Below are positions 60,008 through 64,000 of a stretch of 64,000 nucleotides of DNA, piece after piece. Positions within the stretch are counted from its first letter, which is position 1. Each line of letters begins with the position of its first letter. This stretch comes from Loxodes magnus (taxonomy: Eukaryota > Ciliophora > Karyorelictea > Loxodida > Loxodidae): NCBI GenBank assembly GCA_946699065.1, contig CAMPDV010000021.1, positions 620,001-684,000 of the forward strand, read 5' to 3'. The notes beneath the pieces are model-generated. The model was not told the origin of the DNA and ran no database searches. It was given only the letters and a program-made list of their open reading frames with translations. Made by a program: the position numbers and the translations under genes.

Positions 60008-62829
60008 GGTCTTACAGGTACCTGTCTTGACGTCCTATAGTCTTACCGTATAATCTGCACTTCCCGATACGATGAACTCTGAATCACTGGATATATCCAC
60101 AGCAGATACATACCATGTGTGACCACTCATGGTCTTACAGGTACCTGTCTTGAAGTCCCATAGTCTTACCGTATAATCTGCACTTCCCGATACGATGAAC
60201 TCTGAATAACTGGATATAGCCACAGCATATACAACATTTGTGTGACCACTCATGGTCTTACAGGTACCTGTCTTGACGTCCCATAGTCTCACCGTCTTAT
60301 CATAACTTCCCGATACGATGAACTCTGAATCACTGGATATAGCCACAGATCATACATAACTAGTGTGACCACTCATGGTCTTACAGGTACCTGTCTTGAC
60401 GTCCCATAGTCTCACCGTCTTATCATCACTTCCCGATACGATGAACTCTGAATCACTGGATATAGCCACAGATCTTACATAACTAGTGTGATCACTCATG
60501 GTCTTACAGGTACCTGTCTTGACGTCCCATAGTCTCACCGTCTTATCATAACTTCCCGATACGATGAACTCTGAATCACTGGATATAGCCACAGATAATA
60601 CATAACTAGTGTGACCACTCATGGTCTTACAGGTACCTGTCTTGACGTCCCATAGTCTCACCGTCTTATCTGCACTTCCCGATACGATGAACTCTGAGTC
60701 ACTGGATATAGCCACAGCATTTACATAACTAGTGTGACCACTCATGGTCTTACAGGTACCTGTCTTGAAGTCCCATAGTCTCACCGTATAATCTGCACTT
60801 CCCGATACGATGAACTCTGAATAACTGGATATAGCCACATCATATACAACATTTGTGTGACCACTCATGGTCTTACAGGTACCTGTCTTGACGTCCCATA
60901 GTCTCACCGTATAATCTGCACTTCCCGATACGATGAACTCTGAATAACTGGATATAGCCACAGCATTTACATAACTAGTGTGACCACTCATGGTCTTACA
61001 GGTACCTGTCTTGACGTCCCATAGTCTCACCGTATAATCTGCACTTCCCGATACGATGAACTCTGAATAACTGGATATAGCCACATCATATACAACATTT
61101 GTGTGACCACTCATGGTCTTACAGGTACCTGTCTTGAAGTCCCATAGTCTCACCGTATAATCTGCACTTCCCGATACGATGAACTCTGAGTCACTGGATA
61201 TAGCCACAGCATTTACATAACTAGTGTGACCACTCATGGTCTTACAGGTACCTGTCTTGACGTCCCATAGTCTCACCGTATAATCTGCACTTCCCGATAC
61301 GATGAACTCTGAATAACTGGATATAGCCACATCATATACAACATTTGTGTGACCACTCATGGTCTTACAGGTACCTGTCTTGACGTCCCATAGTCTCACC
61401 GTATAATCTGCACTTCCCGATACGATGAACTCTGAATAACTGGATATAGCCACAGCATATACAACATTTGTGTGACCACTCATGGTCTTACAGGTACCTG
61501 TCTTGAAGTCCCATAGTCTTACCGTATAATCTGCACTTCCCGATACGATGAACTCTGAATCACTGGATATATCCACAGATAATACATGATCTGTTTGACC
61601 ACTCATGGTCTTACAAGTACCTGTCTTGAAGTCCCATAGTCTCACCGTCTTATCATAACTTCCCGATACGATGAACTCTGAATAACTGGATATAGCCACA
61701 GATAATACATAACTAGTGTGACCACTCATGGTCTTACAGGTACCTGTCTTGACGTCCCATAGTCTCACCGTCTTATCTGCACTTCCCGATACGATGAACT
61801 CTGAATAACTGGATATAGCCACAGATAATACATAATCTGTGTGACCACTCATGGTCTTACAGGTACCTGTCTTGACGTCCTATAGTCTCACCGTCTTATC
61901 TGCACTTCCCGATACGATGAACTCTGAATAACTGGATATAGCCACAGCATATACAACATTTGTGTGACCACTCATGGTCTTACAGGTACCTGTCTTGACG
62001 TCCCATAGTCTCACCGTATAATCTGCACTTCCCGATACGATGAACTCTGAATAACTGGATATAGCCACATCATATACAACATTTGTGTGACCACTCATGG
62101 TCTTACAGGTACCTGTCTTGACGTCCCATAGTCTCACCGTCTTATCATCGCTTCCCGATACGATGAACTCTGAATCACTGGATATAGCCACAGATAATAC
62201 AGAATCTGTGTGACCACTCATGGTCTTACAGGTACCTGTCTTGAAGTCCCATAGTCTCACCGTATAATCTGCACTTCCCGATACGATGAACTCTGAATCA
62301 CTGGATATAGCCACAGATAATACATGATCTGTTTGACCACTCATGGTCTTACAGGTACCTGTCTTGACGTCCCATAGTCTTACCGTATAATCTGCACTTC
62401 CCGATACAATGAACTCTGAATCACTGGATATAGCCACAGATCTTACATAACTAGTGTGATCACTCATGGTCTTACAGGTACCTGTCTTGACGTCCCATAG
62501 TCTCACCTTCTTATCATCGCTTCCCGATACGATGAACTCTGAATCACTGGATATAGCCACAGATAATACAGAATCTGTGTGACCACTCATGGTCTTACAG
62601 GTACCTGTCTTGACGTCCCATAGTCTCACCGTCTTATCATAACTTCCCGATACGATGAACTCTGAATCACTGGATATAGCCACAGATAATACATAATCTG
62701 TGTGACCACTCATGGTCTTACAGGTACCTGTCTTGACGTCCCATAGTCTCACCGTATAATCTGCACTTCCCGATACGATGAACTCTGAATAACTGGATAT
62801 AGCCACAGATAATACATACCATGTGTGAC
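60001..62829 (-). repeat. 23-unit higher-order repeat, copy 2
   Basis: It adjoins copy 1, with every stop and rare mark at +2,829 bp and open segments that read the same (103, 500 and 318 codons). I see no residue difference from copy 1, so it is very young, under active homogenisation, or an assembly duplication. Confidence 0.92.
60350..61852 (-). CDS. Open WD40 segment, 500 codons, 23-mer copy 2
   Basis: Duplicate of 57521-59023: twelve blades, three SYVNA/NVVYD alternations, ATG codon 40 start and TGA codon 7 end. It reads the same as its partner. Confidence 0.38.
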   Translation of the reverse strand: MSGHTDYVLSVAISSYSEFIVSGSADKTVRLWDVKTGTCKTMSGHTSYVLSVAISSYSEFIVSGSYDKTVRLWDFKTGTCKTMSGQTDHVLSVDISSDSEFIVSGSADYTVRLWDFKTGTCKTMSGHTNVVYAVAISSYSEFIVSGSADYTVRLWDVKTGTCKTMSGHTNVVYDVAISSYSEFIVSGSADYTVRLWDVKTGTCKTMSGHTSYVNAVAISSDSEFIVSGSADYTVRLWDFKTGTCKTMSGHTNVVYDVAISSYSEFIVSGSADYTVRLWDVKTGTCKTMSGHTSYVNAVAISSYSEFIVSGSADYTVRLWDVKTGTCKTMSGHTNVVYDVAISSYSEFIVSGSADYTVRLWDFKTGTCKTMSGHTSYVNAVAISSDSEFIVSGSADKTVRLWDVKTGTCKTMSGHTSYVLSVAISSDSEFIVSGSYDKTVRLWDVKTGTCKTMSDHTSYVRSVAISSDSEFIVSGSDDKTVRLWDVKTGTCKTMSGHTSYV

Positions 62830-62836
62830 CACTCAT
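61880..62836 (-). CDS. Open WD40 segment, 318 codons, 23-mer copy 2
   Basis: Duplicate of 59051-60007, including the DDKKVRL blade near 62515 and the terminal TAG at the Trp of WD. Confidence 0.33.
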   Translation of the reverse strand: MSGHTWYVLSVAISSYSEFIVSGSADYTVRLWDVKTGTCKTMSGHTDYVLSVAISSDSEFIVSGSYDKTVRLWDVKTGTCKTMSGHTDSVLSVAISSDSEFIVSGSDDKKVRLWDVKTGTCKTMSDHTSYVRSVAISSDSEFIVSGSADYTVRLWDVKTGTCKTMSGQTDHVLSVAISSDSEFIVSGSADYTVRLWDFKTGTCKTMSGHTDSVLSVAISSDSEFIVSGSDDKTVRLWDVKTGTCKTMSGHTNVVYDVAISSYSEFIVSGSADYTVRLWDVKTGTCKTMSGHTNVVYAVAISSYSEFIVSGSADKTVRL

Positions 62837-64000
62837 GGTCTTACAGGTACCTGTCTTGACGTCCTATAGTCTTACCGTATAATCTGCACTTCCCGATACG
62901 ATGAACTCTGAATCACTGGATATATCCACAGCAGATACATACCATGTGTGACCACTCATGGTCTTACAGGTACCTGTCTTGAAGTCCCATAGTCTTACCG
63001 TATAATCTGCACTTCCCGATACGATGAACTCTGAATAACTGGATATAGCCACAGCATATACAACATTTGTGTGACCACTCATGGTCTTACAGGTACCTGT
63101 CTTGACGTCCCATAGTCTCACCGTCTTATCATAACTTCCCGATACGATGAACTCTGAATCACTGGATATAGCCACAGATCATACATAACTAGTGTGACCA
63201 CTCATGGTCTTACAGGTACCTGTCTTGACGTCCCATAGTCTCACCGTCTTATCATCACTTCCCGATACGATGAACTCTGAATCACTGGATATAGCCACAG
63301 ATCTTACATAACTAGTGTGATCACTCATGGTCTTACAGGTACCTGTCTTGACGTCCCATAGTCTCACCGTCTTATCATAACTTCCCGATACGATGAACTC
63401 TGAATCACTGGATATAGCCACAGATAATACATAACTAGTGTGACCACTCATGGTCTTACAGGTACCTGTCTTGACGTCCCATAGTCTCACCGTCTTATCT
63501 GCACTTCCCGATACGATGAACTCTGAGTCACTGGATATAGCCACAGCATTTACATAACTAGTGTGACCACTCATGGTCTTACAGGTACCTGTCTTGAAGT
63601 CCCATAGTCTCACCGTATAATCTGCACTTCCCGATACGATGAACTCTGAATAACTGGATATAGCCACATCATATACAACATTTGTGTGACCACTCATGGT
63701 CTTACAGGTACCTGTCTTGACGTCCCATAGTCTCACCGTATAATCTGCACTTCCCGATACGATGAACTCTGAATAACTGGATATAGCCACAGCATTTACA
63801 TAACTAGTGTGACCACTCATGGTCTTACAGGTACCTGTCTTGACGTCCCATAGTCTCACCGTATAATCTGCACTTCCCGATACGATGAACTCTGAATAAC
63901 TGGATATAGCCACATCATATACAACATTTGTGTGACCACTCATGGTCTTACAGGTACCTGTCTTGAAGTCCCATAGTCTCACCGTATAATCTGCACTTCC
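62830..64000 (-). repeat. 23-unit higher-order repeat, copy 3 (cut by window edge)
   Basis: The third copy matches copies 1 and 2 from its left edge to the end of the window, about nine and a half units. The array therefore continues to the right, and the number of 23-unit copies is unknown. Confidence 0.88.
63179..63982 (-). CDS. Open WD40 segment, at least 267 codons, cut by edge
   Basis: Third-copy equivalent of 57521-59023 and 60350-61852, open to the window edge on its upstream side. By comparison with its partners it should extend to about 500 codons if the copy stays intact beyond the window. Confidence 0.33.
   Translation of the reverse strand: MRLWDFKTGTCKTMSGHTNVVYDVAISSYSEFIVSGSADYTVRLWDVKTGTCKTMSGHTSYVNAVAISSYSEFIVSGSADYTVRLWDVKTGTCKTMSGHTNVVYDVAISSYSEFIVSGSADYTVRLWDFKTGTCKTMSGHTSYVNAVAISSDSEFIVSGSADKTVRLWDVKTGTCKTMSGHTSYVLSVAISSDSEFIVSGSYDKTVRLWDVKTGTCKTMSDHTSYVRSVAISSDSEFIVSGSDDKTVRLWDVKTGTCKTMSGHTSYV

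Larger units (their letters stand above)
1..64000 (-). repeat. Tandem array of ~520 WD40-encoding 123-bp units
   Basis: Every part of the window is a head-to-tail copy of a 123-bp unit that on the minus strand encodes one 41-residue WD40 blade. Numbering from the Gly of the GH pair, the unit shows G1-H2-T3, strand-a residues V6/V9/I11, a loop at S12-S13-D14-S15, E16-F17-I18-V19, the S20-G21-S22 strand, D24 of the tight turn, then T26-V27-R28-L29-W30-D31 and a K33-T34-G35 turn. The structural tetrad expected of WD40 blades (H2, a Ser of SGS, D24, W30) is present in most units. The copy number comes from window length divided by unit length, allowing for about 20 units shortened by 6 bp. The array is cut by both window edges. 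WD40 propellers normally have seven blades and act as protein-binding scaffolds; hundreds of blades in a row is far outside that size. Confidence 0.98.
1..64000 (-). pseudogene. Degenerate giant WD40 reading frame
   Basis: Taken as one coding region, the array cannot be translated through with the standard code. More than 100 in-frame stops interrupt it, about one per four to five blades, plus one frameshift near 1581. Recurrent stop alleles are TAA or TGA at codon 5 (after HTD), TGA at codon 7 (after SYV), TAG at codon 25 (after SYD) and TAG at codon 30 (the Trp of WD). Rarer ones are TAA at codon 2 (~2405), TAA at codon 23 (~18389, ~20708), TGA at codon 23 (~35702) and TGA at codon 30 (~2690). 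No amino-terminal domain, signal peptide, membrane segment or promoter is visible. The only in-frame ATG in a standard unit is codon 40, so starts of open segments cannot be fixed. The frame itself is preserved over 62.4 kb, which suggests descent from a functional coding repeat. Some open segments might still be expressed. Confidence 0.7.

Noticed and set aside
1-64000. CRISPR-like repeat array
   Set aside because: The period is 123 bp with no unique spacers; all of each unit is repeated and encodes a WD40 blade, and no cas gene is present.
1-64000. Diversity-generating retroelement target
   Set aside because: Variable codons change at all bases rather than only at adenines, and there is no reverse transcriptase or template repeat in the window.
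1-64000. Separate genes, one per open segment
   Set aside because: The segments are delimited only by stop alleles that recur across the array. There are no intergenic regions, promoters, distinct start contexts or terminators between them.
1-64000. Genes on the plus strand
   Set aside because: The plus strand of the unit carries stops, and no long open frame is seen; only the minus strand gives a known domain.
1-64000. Transposon, LINE or other mobile element
   Set aside because: No terminal repeats, target-site duplications, transposase, integrase or reverse transcriptase motifs interrupt the array.
1-64000. tRNA, rRNA or other structured RNA genes
   Set aside because: No sequence outside the WD40 unit exists in the window, and the unit shows no recognisable RNA-gene motifs beyond short palindromes.

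Overview
The whole 64 kb window is one uninterrupted tandem array of WD40 (WD-repeat beta-propeller blade) coding units, all read from the minus strand. The unit is 41 codons (123 bp). About 520 copies fit in the window, most differing by only a few bases. Some 20 units in the first ~29 kb carry an in-frame 6-bp deletion and are 117 bp long. Both window edges fall inside the array, so neither end, its flanks nor its full size can be seen. I see no other gene, RNA gene, mobile element, promoter or origin, and no stretch over 300 bases is free of the repeat. The organism is most likely a eukaryote, because of the eukaryotic-style WD40 blade, the satellite-like architecture and the absence of compact gene organisation. 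GC is about 45% in a typical unit. The species cannot be identified from this sequence.

Read as one gene, the array is broken. More than 100 in-frame stop codons punctuate it, and there is one frameshift, a missing base near 1581. From there to the right edge, about 62.4 kb, every unit keeps the same reading frame. The open stretches between stops carry 1 to 18 blades; the longest is 736 codons (25916-28126). The stops are a few recurring alleles (codons 5, 7, 25 and 30 of the unit, plus rare ones at 2 and 23), spread by unit-to-unit copying.

Layout. (1) About 1-11.3 kb: units of the DHTSYVYA, DHTYSVRS, GHKDYVYA and GQTDHVLS types, including a 40-unit higher-order repeat (4,908 bp). (2) About 11.3-28.8 kb: GHTNVVYA, GHTSYVNA and GHTDYVRS units with many TAG stops at codon 25 and most of the 6-bp-deleted units. 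It has local 732-bp and 2,319-bp duplications and an island of region-1-type units at ~26.1-27.8 kb. (3) About 28.8-38.7 kb: first appearance of the GHTWYVSAVD cassette, with 2,091-bp and 738-bp duplications. (4) About 38.7-51.5 kb: a 44-unit higher-order repeat (5,412 bp) in two full copies and one partial copy. (5) About 51.5-57.2 kb: mixed units. (6) About 57.2 kb to the edge: a 23-unit higher-order repeat (2,829 bp) in two full copies and one partial copy.

Between units, amino-acid differences concentrate at residues 1-8, 10, 14, 23, 25 and 32. Residues 5, 7 and 23 match the positions that face the top ligand-binding surface of WD40 propellers. The array can be read as a protein-coding satellite decaying after expansion. 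More speculatively, it is a reservoir of exchangeable blade cassettes for an intact WD40 receptor-like gene elsewhere. The window alone cannot separate these, and assembly error in so repetitive a region is also possible.
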